Of a stretch of DNA of 64,000 nucleotides, positions 17,682 to 26,525 are shown piece after piece (positions within the stretch are counted from its first letter, which is position 1; every line of letters starts with the position of its first letter). The notes under the pieces were generated by a model, which saw only the letters and a program-made list of their open reading frames with translations, was not told the origin of the DNA and did not search any database. Source of the DNA: Geojedonia litorea (GTDB taxonomy: Bacteria; Bacteroidota; Bacteroidia; Flavobacteriales; Flavobacteriaceae); the NCBI RefSeq assembly GCF_042654525.1, contig NZ_JBHSGP010000014.1:1178001-1242000 (forward strand), in the 5' to 3' direction. Both the position numbers and the translations under genes were made by a program.

Positions 17682-19562
17682 ATGAGACCTTATTATTTAT
17701 TCATTTTAATTGTTGTTGGCCTTTTTAGTAATGGTTGTAAAAAAGAAGTGAAAGCTATTGAAACATCTGTAATGGTAAAAAGAGAGACAAGAAAAAAGGA
17801 AGTTGTTTATCAGGTATTTACGCGTTTGTTTGGAAACACCAATACAAACAATAAACCATGGGGGACCATTGAAGAAAATGGCGTTGGTAAGTTTGCCGAT
17901 TTTACTGACAAAGCCTTAAATGAAATCAAGGATTTGGGTGTAAGCTATATTTGGTATACAGGAGTGCCACACCACGGCGTTATAACAGATTATACTGCAT
18001 ATGGTATTTCAAATGATGACCCAGATGTTGTTAAAGGTCGTGCTGGATCACCTTATGCTGTAAAGGATTATTATAATGTAAATCCTGATTTAGCGCTAGA
18101 TCCTAATAATAGGCTACAAGAATTTAAAGAACTTGTTGATCGTACCCATAAAGCGGGCTTAAAGGTGATTATAGATATAGTACCTAATCATGTTGCCCGA
18201 AATTATAAAAGTCTTACAAATCCCGAAGGCAATGAAAGTTTTGGACATAGTGACGATACCTCTTTGAGCTATCACGTCAACAATAATTTTTATTACAATC
18301 CGAGAGAGGCCTTTCAAGTGCCTAATTGGAGAAATGGGTACTTGCCATTGGGAGGAGATACTCATACATTGTCAGACCATAAGTTTAAGGAAATCCCTGC
18401 AAAATGGACTGGCAATGGCTCTCGAGTTTCGCAACCTGATATGAATGATTGGTATGAAACCGTGAAAATAAACTACGGAGTAAGTCCAGAGGGACGAAAA
18501 GATTTTAGTGAATTACCCAATGGATTTGAAAATGAAGACTATCAATCTCATTTCGAGTTTTGGAAAGACAAAGAAATTCCAAATTCATGGAAAAAATTCA
18601 GGGATATCGCTTTGTATTGGATGGATTTTGGAGTTGATGGTTTTAGGTTTGACATGGCAGAAATGGTGCCTGTTGAATTTTGGAGCTATCTAAATTCATC
18701 CATTAAAATGAAAAATAGGGAGGCCTTTTTGCTAGCTGAAGTGTATAATCCTAGTCTTTATAGAGATTATATTAAAAAAGGAAAAATGGATTATCTCTAT
18801 GACAAAGTGCAATTATATGATTCCATTAAACATATTATGCAGGGCTTTGGTAGCACGGATAATATTCCTTCAATTCAACAGGATTTAGCAGATATTGAGC
18901 ATCACATGCTTCATTTTTTGGAGAATCACGATGAGCAACGAATTGCAAGTCCAGAATTCGCCGGAAATGCCTTTAAAGGAAAACCTGCTATGGTGGTTTC
19001 GGCTACAATAAGTACTTCGCCAACCATGATTTATTTTGGGCAAGAAGTTGGTGAGCCCGGCGCTGAACATGCTGGGTTTGGGTCGCCGTCACGAACATCA
19101 ATTTTCGATTATATCGGTGTGCCACATCATCAGCGATGGATGAACAATAAGCAATTTGATGGCGGAGAGTCAACCGAGGAAGAAAAAAATCTTCGGGATT
19201 TTTATAAACGCCTTTTGAACTTTACGATTAATAGTTCTGCATTAATGGGTAATTATGCAGATATTCATCACTACAACCGAAAGTATACCGAATGGTACAA
19301 TGACAAAGTGTTATCCTTTGTGAGGTGGAGTGATAAGGAGCAACTACTTATCATTTCAAATTTTAGTAATTCAGACAGGTTTGGATTCGATTTACAACTG
19401 CCAGAAAATCTTGTAAAAACATTGAACATTTCCGATGGCGATTACAACATCCAAGACCAATTATATAAAACGTATTCATCTACATTAAAAGTTGAAAACG
19501 GTAAAGCATCAATCCGAATTGATATTGATCCTTTAGAATCATTCATTTTAAAACTAAACTAA
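17682..19562 (+). CDS. GH13 alpha-amylase-family lipoprotein
   Basis: 626 residues. Lipobox SNGC, Cys19. The GH13 barrel starts early (VVYQVFTRLFG). Conserved regions: DIVPNHVARN (about 164), GFRFDMAEM (about 319, nucleophile), LLAEVYN (about 350, Glu), LENHDEQR (about 412). An ending of about 100 residues looks like domain C. It is the second of three GH13 lipoproteins in the plus-strand operon; exact bond preference (alpha-1,4 endo or debranching) cannot be read from these motifs. Confidence 0.9.
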   Translation: MRPYYLFILIVVGLFSNGCKKEVKAIETSVMVKRETRKKEVVYQVFTRLFGNTNTNNKPWGTIEENGVGKFADFTDKALNEIKDLGVSYIWYTGVPHHGVITDYTAYGISNDDPDVVKGRAGSPYAVKDYYNVNPDLALDPNNRLQEFKELVDRTHKAGLKVIIDIVPNHVARNYKSLTNPEGNESFGHSDDTSLSYHVNNNFYYNPREAFQVPNWRNGYLPLGGDTHTLSDHKFKEIPAKWTGNGSRVSQPDMNDWYETVKINYGVSPEGRKDFSELPNGFENEDYQSHFEFWKDKEIPNSWKKFRDIALYWMDFGVDGFRFDMAEMVPVEFWSYLNSSIKMKNREAFLLAEVYNPSLYRDYIKKGKMDYLYDKVQLYDSIKHIMQGFGSTDNIPSIQQDLADIEHHMLHFLENHDEQRIASPEFAGNAFKGKPAMVVSATISTSPTMIYFGQEVGEPGAEHAGFGSPSRTSIFDYIGVPHHQRWMNNKQFDGGESTEEEKNLRDFYKRLLNFTINSSALMGNYADIHHYNRKYTEWYNDKVLSFVRWSDKEQLLIISNFSNSDRFGFDLQLPENLVKTLNISDGDYNIQDQLYKTYSSTLKVENGKASIRIDIDPLESFILKLN

Positions 19563-19565
19563 ATC

Positions 19566-20993
19566 ATGAAAAAATTAATAGCCTTAAGCATTATTGCTTT
19601 TATCTCCCTGTACGCCTGTAAAAAGGAAACAAAAACCGAACCTCAAAATGTAGAGGTACAACCAGATATTCCTCCAGTATCTCCTGAAATGATGGAAAAT
19701 GCTGTGATTTACGAAGCCAATATCCGTCAATATTCGCCCGAAGGAACATTTGATGCGTTCACCAAGGATATTCCGGTACTAAAAGAATTAGGTGTTAAAA
19801 TTATTTGGTTAATGCCTATAAACCCTATTTCTGAAATCAAAAGAAAAGCTACAGATGGTTCTTTTACTAGCGAGATTGAAGATGAAGCCGAACGCAAAAA
19901 ATATTTGGGTAGTTATTACTCTGTATCCGATTATAAAGCCATCAATCCGGAATTTGGTACTAAAGAAGATTTTGACGAGTTGGTTTCAGAAGCCCACAAA
20001 AACGGGATCTACGTTATTGTAGATTGGGTGCCAAACCATACCGGTTGGGATCATCCATGGATTACAGAGCACCCAGATTATTACACCCAAAATGAAAAGG
20101 GAGAAATTATCGATCCTATAAACCCAGACACAGGTGAATCTTGGGGTTGGACAGATACGGCCGATTTAAATTATGATAATATGGAAATGCGCAAAGAGAT
20201 GATTGCTGACCTTAAATATTGGGTGGAAAACCATAATATTGATGGCTTCAGAATGGATGTAGCCCATAAAGTACCAGTCGATTTTTTTGAAACTGTTACT
20301 ACCGAACTAAAAAAAATAAAACCTGTTTTTATGCTGGCAGAGGCCGAACAGCCTGATTTGTTAATTAATGCCTTTGATATGCAATATGGTTGGCACGTAC
20401 ATCATATATTCAATGAAATTGCTAAAGGAAAAGCTACGGTTAAAACATTTGATGAGTATATGGTACAAAATGAAAACACCTTACAGGATGATGATATTAA
20501 TATGAATTTTGTAACCAATCATGATGAAAACTCATGGAATGGGACTCTAAAAGAGCGTATGCCGAACAACAAAGAGATTTTTACTGCCTTAACCTATACT
20601 ATGCCTGGAATGCCTTTGATTTATAGTGGACAGGAATATGATCTAGATCACAGATTAAAGTTTTTTGAAAAGGATTCCATTCCAAAAACGAGAGGCGCCT
20701 ATTTTGAGTTGTTGAAAAAACTTGGAGCACTTAAAAACTCAAACCCTGCTCTTAATGGAGGAAAGAATAAAGCAAGCTATAAACGATTAGACTCTAGTGA
20801 GAATGTCTTACTTTTTGAGAGAGAAAAAGATGGGTCGTCCTTGGTGTTTGTTGGGAATTTCTCGAACCAACCAGAACAGGTTCATGTGTCGGTAACTGGG
20901 GAATATACAGACTATCTAAATGAAACTAAAACGAAATTTCCCGATACTGCTATCACACTTCAGCCATGGGAATTTAGAATATACACGAAATAA
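19566..20993 (+). CDS. GH13 alpha-amylase-family lipoprotein
   Basis: 475 residues. Lipobox LYAC, Cys18. GH13 regions: DWVPNHTGWDHPW (about 152), GFRMDVAHK (about 226, nucleophile), MLAEAEQ (about 255, Glu), VTNHDENSW (about 316). Compact: no N-terminal beta domain and a short domain C. Starts 3 nt after the preceding stop. Last gene of the plus-strand maltodextrin operon, followed by a terminator. Precise substrate not resolved. Confidence 0.9.
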   Translation: MKKLIALSIIAFISLYACKKETKTEPQNVEVQPDIPPVSPEMMENAVIYEANIRQYSPEGTFDAFTKDIPVLKELGVKIIWLMPINPISEIKRKATDGSFTSEIEDEAERKKYLGSYYSVSDYKAINPEFGTKEDFDELVSEAHKNGIYVIVDWVPNHTGWDHPWITEHPDYYTQNEKGEIIDPINPDTGESWGWTDTADLNYDNMEMRKEMIADLKYWVENHNIDGFRMDVAHKVPVDFFETVTTELKKIKPVFMLAEAEQPDLLINAFDMQYGWHVHHIFNEIAKGKATVKTFDEYMVQNENTLQDDDINMNFVTNHDENSWNGTLKERMPNNKEIFTALTYTMPGMPLIYSGQEYDLDHRLKFFEKDSIPKTRGAYFELLKKLGALKNSNPALNGGKNKASYKRLDSSENVLLFEREKDGSSLVFVGNFSNQPEQVHVSVTGEYTDYLNETKTKFPDTAITLQPWEFRIYTK

Positions 20994-21021
20994 GACGACC
21001 TGAAAAAAGTTTTAAAAGTAG

Positions 21022-21066
21022 TAGCCCTCAAGGTGTGTAAAAGCATTGAGGGCTATTTTAATTTTT
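21022..21066 (+). terminator. Intrinsic terminator after the maltodextrin operon
   Basis: Perfect 10-bp stem (21022-21031 with 21046-21055) followed by a T-rich run (TTTTAATTTTTT). It ends the long plus-strand operon. The convergent membrane-protein gene ends at 21085. Confidence 0.85.
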
Positions 21067-21084
21067 TAAGATCATTAACCAGAT

Positions 21085-21501
21085 TTATTTGGATTTACCG
21101 TACACCATACCAGCTAATGCGCCCATAATTATATAATATACAATATAAATTAAAGCATTAATGATAAAACCAGAAAAGGTTAATAGGTTTGATGTTGAGA
21201 AGTCAATCATACCACTTCCAAACCCCATTAATATACCAATCAGTATCCCAAATGAAGCACCATTGGAAATACTATGTTTACCTTGTGACCATTTTGAATA
21301 AATAGCAGTAAACGTAACTGCTAATATGATACAACCAAGTGCAAGATGAAAATGGTCTGGCATGTCTCTCATCACTCCAGAGGCTGAACCGAAATGATCA
21401 TTTAAAAGCGTTTCGCCAAGAATACCCCACAATAAAAAGCCGCCAAAATAGGCCCAAATTGAAGTGAGCAAGTAAGCCAATAATTTAGTTTTAGATAGCA
21501 T
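21085..21501 (-). CDS. Small membrane protein of unknown function
   Basis: 138 residues with about four hydrophobic segments (about 8-27, 52-68, 82-100, 108-133). I do not recognise the family. The glycine-rich third segment (GASFGILIGILMGFGSGM) and terminal KSK are notable. Monocistronic between two convergent/divergent units, with no contextual clue to its role. Confidence 0.7.
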   Translation of the reverse strand: MLSKTKLLAYLLTSIWAYFGGFLLWGILGETLLNDHFGSASGVMRDMPDHFHLALGCIILAVTFTAIYSKWSQGKHSISNGASFGILIGILMGFGSGMIDFSTSNLLTFSGFIINALIYIVYYIIMGALAGMVYGKSK

Positions 21502-21635
21502 AAGTTTAAAATTTAATAAGTTACTTATTTATAAAGATAATCTAAACTTGCGAGTTGAATTGCTTAAGGTTAAAAAAATGAATTAATAGCGCTTTGTTAG
21601 AATGCAATTCCCTTTTCGACTAAAGCTTTTATTCG

Positions 21636-21643
21636 TAGCTTTG
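21636..21643 (+). promoter_or_regulatory. -7 element (TAGCTTTG) directly before the GAF gene start
   Basis: Exact TAnnTTTG match ending 5 nt before the ATG at 21649; a TTTTC about 19 nt further upstream could be the -33 element. If used, transcription would begin at or next to the start codon. Confidence 0.4.
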
Positions 21644-21648
21644 TAAGG

Positions 21649-24042
21649 ATGGTAAATCACATAGAAAATATTAACGATACTATTGAATCTCCTTTTAAAC
21701 TTGAGATCAGTTTCAATAAGCTTTTGCAGTATTACGAAAAACTGGCCAAAAGTGAAGATGAATTTTTAGCGGCCAAGGCTAAACGGGTATTAAAAGCGCA
21801 ACGTCCCTATCCAATCTTAAGAGATGGATTTGTGGATACTTCAATTCTTTCTAAGTATAAAAAGGAAGTAGATATTATCTTGCAAGATTCTTTTAGTCAG
21901 GTGCTTACTAAAAATGAGATTAAAACAGCATCTATGCCATTTCATGATTTTGCATTTAATGCCTCTTACCGTTTTGGTAAAATTTTAGAAGCAGCAGGTA
22001 AAGATTTTACTTTAGAAATTAAAAATATTTCAGATTATGATCTTTATAGATCTGCATGTGTAGTGATTCTTAATTTTTATTACGGTTACGAAGTTAATTT
22101 TAAGCGCCCTTTTTTTTATGAAATACCTGACGCTAATGGGGTGATGCGTTATTACAAAATTCTCTATAATGCAGATTTTATAGAAATCCTGCCTACTGAA
22201 AAAACTCCAAAAATTACCCAACAAGATTTTGAAGACTTGCTTGATAATTTTGATGATATGGATTTGTGGAAGAAAAAATTCCCCCCTAAAAGTTACCGTT
22301 TTAAAGGATTTGTAATCTCCAATATCTTTGATGTAACTGATGATCAGTCTATTTCTAATATTAAATCAACTTTAATTGTAGAAAATAGTGACAAAAAAGA
22401 AATGGCTATACATGAATTTAATAAGGTTTTCAGATCATTATTAAATGTTAAGGATATTAAAGTTGGATTTTCAGCCTATAATGAGGAAGATGACGAATTT
22501 GAGCACGTTTTTGGCAAGGGTGTTGAAAGTTTTCTACTAAAATCGTCAGAGCCCCAACCTTGTCGTAATGTATTATGTGGACATTCTTATGAATTCTTAT
22601 TAAAGGATAAAAAGCTATTGAGTATTTCGGATGTGGATAAGTATTTTGAGACCTCAAAAGGTAAAATGCCGCATATTAAATTACTTAAAGAGCAAGGCAT
22701 AAAGAGTGCGATTTTAGCCCCAATAGCAGATAATAATAAGCTTCTTGGTATATTAGAACTTGTTTCCAATAAACCAAAGGCACTTAATAGTATTAATGCC
22801 AATAGACTTCTGGACGTGATGCCATTCATAGTGTCTTCGGTTATTCGTTCTAAAAAAGAGGAGAGAAATCTTATAGAAGCTGTCATCCAACAAGAGTGTA
22901 CCTCAATTCATCCTAGTGTTTCATGGAAATTTAACATTGCGGCAAGAAAGTTTATTCGAGATAAGCAAATTCATGGAAATAATGCAGTGTTTAGTAAGAT
23001 TAAATTTGATAATGTTTATCCATTATTTGGACAGATTGATGTTAAAGGATCTTCAGATGCTAGAAATTTTGCTACTCAAAAGGATCTCGCACTTCAACTT
23101 AATTTAGTTGAAAAAATTATTGATGAATTGATAGAGTTGGAGCAACTGCCAATATATCAAAAGCTAAAATTTCAATTAGAAAATTATTTAAGTGAGTTAA
23201 AAAATAATTTTAAAGTAGATAGCGAACAGCACATTGCTAATTTTCTTAAGCAAGATATTGAACCCTTGTTTAAATTTCAAGTTGAAAAACATCCAAGTTT
23301 AAAAGATGCTATAGAGGATTACTTTAGTAAAATAGATGATAATTTAGATGTGATTTATTATTACAGAAAAAATTACGACGATACTATCGTGTTAATTAAT
23401 GAAAATATGTCATCAATTTTGGATGCAAAACAAAAGGAAGCTCAAAGCATGTATCCGCATTATTTTGAACGTTTTAAAACGGATGGCGTTGAACATAATA
23501 TGTATATTGGTGAATCTATTACCAAAAAGGATAGTTTTAATACCATCTACCTTTATAATTTGCGGTTGTGGCAATTACAGGTCATGTGTGAAATGGAAAA
23601 TGACCTTTATCGAAACCAACACGAATATCCTATTGCTTTAGATGTGGCTTCAATGATTTTAGTGTTTAATCAACCACTCTCCATAAGGTTTAGAATGGAT
23701 GAAAAACAATTTGATGTAGACGGCACTTACAATGCCAGATATGAAGTTGTTAAAAAACGCGTGGATAAAGCATTTATTAAAGGAACCGAAGACCGCATCA
23801 CAACTAAGGGAAAAATGGTGATTGTGTACTCCCAAAAAGAAGATGAAGCCGAGTATTTACAATATATTAAGTTTTTGCAATCTAAAAATCGACTTAATGA
23901 TGATGTAGAAATTGTTGAGTTGGAAGACCTTCAAGGTGTAACAGGTTTAAAAGCTATTCGTGTAGGCTTGTTATATAGTACAGATCCAGAACGTAAGGAC
24001 TATTATACTTATGAAGATCTCATCAACGAAATTGAAACTTAA
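21649..24042 (+). CDS. Large GAF-domain protein
   Basis: 797 residues, soluble, no signal peptide. A region at about 240-405 looks like a GAF domain (KDIKVGFSAYN...IKSAILAPIADNNKLLGILELVSN). The rest is mostly helical and I cannot assign it; the C-terminal part (about 680-790) contains VDGTYNARYEVVKKRVDKA. Similar large GAF proteins occur in Flavobacteria without a known role. Its stop overlaps the stop of the convergent HD/Pycsar-effector gene by 4 bp. Confidence 0.75.
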   Translation: MVNHIENINDTIESPFKLEISFNKLLQYYEKLAKSEDEFLAAKAKRVLKAQRPYPILRDGFVDTSILSKYKKEVDIILQDSFSQVLTKNEIKTASMPFHDFAFNASYRFGKILEAAGKDFTLEIKNISDYDLYRSACVVILNFYYGYEVNFKRPFFYEIPDANGVMRYYKILYNADFIEILPTEKTPKITQQDFEDLLDNFDDMDLWKKKFPPKSYRFKGFVISNIFDVTDDQSISNIKSTLIVENSDKKEMAIHEFNKVFRSLLNVKDIKVGFSAYNEEDDEFEHVFGKGVESFLLKSSEPQPCRNVLCGHSYEFLLKDKKLLSISDVDKYFETSKGKMPHIKLLKEQGIKSAILAPIADNNKLLGILELVSNKPKALNSINANRLLDVMPFIVSSVIRSKKEERNLIEAVIQQECTSIHPSVSWKFNIAARKFIRDKQIHGNNAVFSKIKFDNVYPLFGQIDVKGSSDARNFATQKDLALQLNLVEKIIDELIELEQLPIYQKLKFQLENYLSELKNNFKVDSEQHIANFLKQDIEPLFKFQVEKHPSLKDAIEDYFSKIDDNLDVIYYYRKNYDDTIVLINENMSSILDAKQKEAQSMYPHYFERFKTDGVEHNMYIGESITKKDSFNTIYLYNLRLWQLQVMCEMENDLYRNQHEYPIALDVASMILVFNQPLSIRFRMDEKQFDVDGTYNARYEVVKKRVDKAFIKGTEDRITTKGKMVIVYSQKEDEAEYLQYIKFLQSKNRLNDDVEIVELEDLQGVTGLKAIRVGLLYSTDPERKDYYTYEDLINEIET

Positions 24043-25310
24043 ATATAAAAGCTGTCGTCAAAATTAGGTTTTGATAGCGCTGTTTCAGTAGGTAGAACAT
24101 CTTTTATTTCTGCTTTTGGATGCATTTTAAATGAGATGGCAAATGAAAGTACTGAAACTATCATGCCTATCATAAAAATGGTATAGGTTATTCGCAAAAT
24201 TCTATACTTCCTATCCAATACCTTTCCAAGAAAATAAAGGTCTTTTGTTAACGAACTATACACATATTCTTTGTCTTTTAAAAGTTCAGTTATTGCCCAT
24301 TGGTATTCTTGGAGTTCCATTTTATGAAAGTTTCCAAAGAAAGTAAGGTTCACACGTTTATTCTCAACATCTTCTTTTGTAAACTCCCCACTAGTAATAT
24401 TTGGCCGGGTTGCGATAATAGAAAGAATCATTGAAATTACACTAGAAAGTGTAAAAATAACGGTAGGAATAATAAGGTATGCGTTAGATGGATTATCCAA
24501 TTTTGAAATCAATGTCGAAAGCACCAACGAAATGATAATTGCATTAACAGATAATAAAATATTGGCTTTAGTATCTGCAATGTCACTTAATTTAATATGA
24601 TTTCTTAAGGCAACGCGATAAAATGTTTGAATACCGCGTTCGGGGCTTTCGTTTTTATATTGAGCTTTATACTTGGCCTTAAGCTGTTCAGTCTTTAGTT
24701 TTTTATTTTGTTTCTTTTTGGTTTTAATGAGTTTGCCTAAATTTTTTTCCTTTCGTGATTGCCAATTTTTCAGGGCATAATCTGTATAAAATTCATGCTT
24801 TTTAGAGAGAGTAACAATGTTTTCATCTAACCATTCTCGAGGAGAGTAAGTTGCAACGCCTTGGAGTTCTAGTTCTTTACGTAAAAATTCACTAGCTTCC
24901 ATAAAGTACTTTTTCCCAAAGTGAGATGAATCAGCATCTCTAATAATTTTACCTAAAGTCGTGGTTGGGGTATCTTTAAATTTCGTAGCTAAAATGCAAT
25001 CACTTACAGCCTTAATTAGTGATTCATCGGCCTTTTGGTCTTTCAAAAAGGCAGTTGCTATTTTCACACTTTCCTCTTCATGGCCATCTCTGATTTTAAT
25101 ATATCCGGTGTCATGAAACCAAGCGGCTAATTGGAGAATTTCGGCATCAGATTTTGAAACATCACTGTTCTCAATAATTTCATTCAAACTTCTTAAAACA
25201 CGTTCGGTATGAGTAAAATTATGATATAAAAAACTCGAGTCTAATTCGTTTTTAAATAAATCGAACACAAAATTTTTGGTATTTTCAACTAGCTTTGACA
25301 TAAATATCAT
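24039..25310 (-). CDS. HD-domain phosphohydrolase fused to Pycsar-type membrane effector (DUF5706-like)
   Basis: 423 residues; a second ATG at 25301 (MSKLVEN) is an equally good start. Residues 25-130 form an HD domain with likely metal ligands His34, His66-Asp67 (AAWFHDTGY) and Asp125 (RDADSSH). A basic linker (195-225, rich in Lys) follows. Residues about 226-395 match the Pycsar effector family: NHIKLSDIADTKANILLSVN, two adjacent membrane helices (about 249-270, 277-299) and a third (about 372-394). Pycsar effectors respond to cyclic pyrimidine nucleotides in phage defence. No cyclase gene is visible nearby. HD domains often hydrolyse nucleotides, so the fusion may sense and destroy a signal. 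Confidence 0.82.
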   Translation of the reverse strand: MIFMSKLVENTKNFVFDLFKNELDSSFLYHNFTHTERVLRSLNEIIENSDVSKSDAEILQLAAWFHDTGYIKIRDGHEEESVKIATAFLKDQKADESLIKAVSDCILATKFKDTPTTTLGKIIRDADSSHFGKKYFMEASEFLRKELELQGVATYSPREWLDENIVTLSKKHEFYTDYALKNWQSRKEKNLGKLIKTKKKQNKKLKTEQLKAKYKAQYKNESPERGIQTFYRVALRNHIKLSDIADTKANILLSVNAIIISLVLSTLISKLDNPSNAYLIIPTVIFTLSSVISMILSIIATRPNITSGEFTKEDVENKRVNLTFFGNFHKMELQEYQWAITELLKDKEYVYSSLTKDLYFLGKVLDRKYRILRITYTIFMIGMIVSVLSFAISFKMHPKAEIKDVLPTETALSKPNFDDSFYI

Positions 25311-25326
25311 ATAAATTTATAGAATT

Positions 25327-25365
25327 ACAAAGTACTAAAAAATTAGCTAAACCATCGTACTTTGT
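25327..25365. promoter_or_regulatory. Inverted repeat between divergent HD/Pycsar and msrB genes
   Basis: ACAAAGTA (25327-25334) and TACTTTGT (25358-25365) form a perfect 8-bp inverted repeat with a 23-bp spacer. Each arm contains TACTTTG, one base short of TAnnTTTG, pointing toward one of the two genes. It may be a pair of divergent promoter elements or an operator. Confidence 0.3.
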
Positions 25366-25462
25366 GTGATCGTTTATGGATGTAAGTGAATCATTTTATA
25401 TGCGACCAAAAACTAATTGAAAAAATAAACACTAATATTTAAAAACAGAAAGGACTTTTTAC

Positions 25463-25924
25463 ATGCTTACATGGAAAGATGTGATTGCTTTTGCAGTCAA
25501 TGGCAATCCAAAACCCGATAAACGGATCGAAAAACCTGAATCGCAATGGAGAGAACAATTGACTTCAGAGCAGTTTAGGATTACAAGAAAAAAAGGAACC
25601 GAAGCTCCACATAGCGGAGCGCTTTGTACCAGTTATGATGAAGGTCAATACAATTGTGTGTGTTGTAATACACCCTTGTTTGATTCTACAATAAAATTCA
25701 GTTCAGGTACTGGTTGGCCAAGCTTTACGCAGCCAATCAAGGAAAACGCGATTAAGTATGAAAAGGATTCGTCTTTTGGAATGGTTAGAGTAGAAGTCAT
25801 GTGTAATACTTGTGATGCCCATTTGGGACATGTTTTTCCCGATGGCCCCGAGCCAAGTGGATTACGCTATTGTATTAATTCTGAATCAATGATTTTAGAA
25901 ACCCAAAATAGTACTAAACTATGA
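25463..25924 (+). CDS. msrB: Peptide methionine-R-sulfoxide reductase MsrB
   Basis: 153 residues. Two zinc-binding CxxC pairs (CVCC and CNTC), the conserved GTGWPSF and HLGHVF(P)DG, and the catalytic Cys in RYCINSESM. Reduces methionine-R-sulfoxide. No signal peptide, so cytoplasmic. Its stop overlaps the msrA start (ATGA), indicating coupled translation. Confidence 0.96.
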   Translation: MLTWKDVIAFAVNGNPKPDKRIEKPESQWREQLTSEQFRITRKKGTEAPHSGALCTSYDEGQYNCVCCNTPLFDSTIKFSSGTGWPSFTQPIKENAIKYEKDSSFGMVRVEVMCNTCDAHLGHVFPDGPEPSGLRYCINSESMILETQNSTKL

Positions 25925-26463
25925 ATAAGGTAATATTAGAATTAATGACTGTTGGTGGTGGATGCTTTTGGTGCGTTGAGGCTGTATTTGATGAAATAAA
26001 GGGAGTTGTAAAAGTAGTATCTGGATATTCAGGAGGGAATGCTCCTGGAAGACCAACCTACAGGGAAGTGTGCTCTGGATTAACAGGACATGCCGAAGTT
26101 GTGCAGGTTACCTATGATCCTAATGTGGTTTCGTTCGAAGATTTACTGGTCGTTTTTATGACGAGTCATGACCCAACAACATTGAACCGTCAAGGTGCCG
26201 ATACCGGAACACAATACCGCTCTGTAATATATTATCATACTGACGTTCAAAAGGAAATAGCCGAGGTTGTGGTTAAAGAACTAGCATCGTATTATGAACG
26301 ACCAATTGTAACCGAAATAAGCCCTTTGGAACAATTTTATGAGGCCGAAGCATATCATCAAAATTATTATGCCAATAATCAAAATGCAGGATATTGTAGT
26401 GCTGTCATTACACCAAAATTGGTGAAATTGCGAAAACTGCATGCTGATAAATTAAAAAACTAA
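25921..26463 (+). CDS. msrA: Peptide methionine-S-sulfoxide reductase MsrA
   Basis: 180 residues. Catalytic motif GGGCFWCVEAVF near the N-terminus, GTQYRSVIYYH, and a C-terminal recycling Cys in NAGYCSAVI. Repairs methionine-S-sulfoxide, complementing MsrB. Four-base overlap with msrB; selO follows after about 60 nt on the same strand. Confidence 0.96.
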   Translation: MNKVILELMTVGGGCFWCVEAVFDEIKGVVKVVSGYSGGNAPGRPTYREVCSGLTGHAEVVQVTYDPNVVSFEDLLVVFMTSHDPTTLNRQGADTGTQYRSVIYYHTDVQKEIAEVVVKELASYYERPIVTEISPLEQFYEAEAYHQNYYANNQNAGYCSAVITPKLVKLRKLHADKLKN

Positions 26464-26525
26464 ATCAATTTTAAAAGACGTCCCAGGATTTAAAAAGCGA
26501 CTTTGATTAGAATTAAAAGGTAAAA

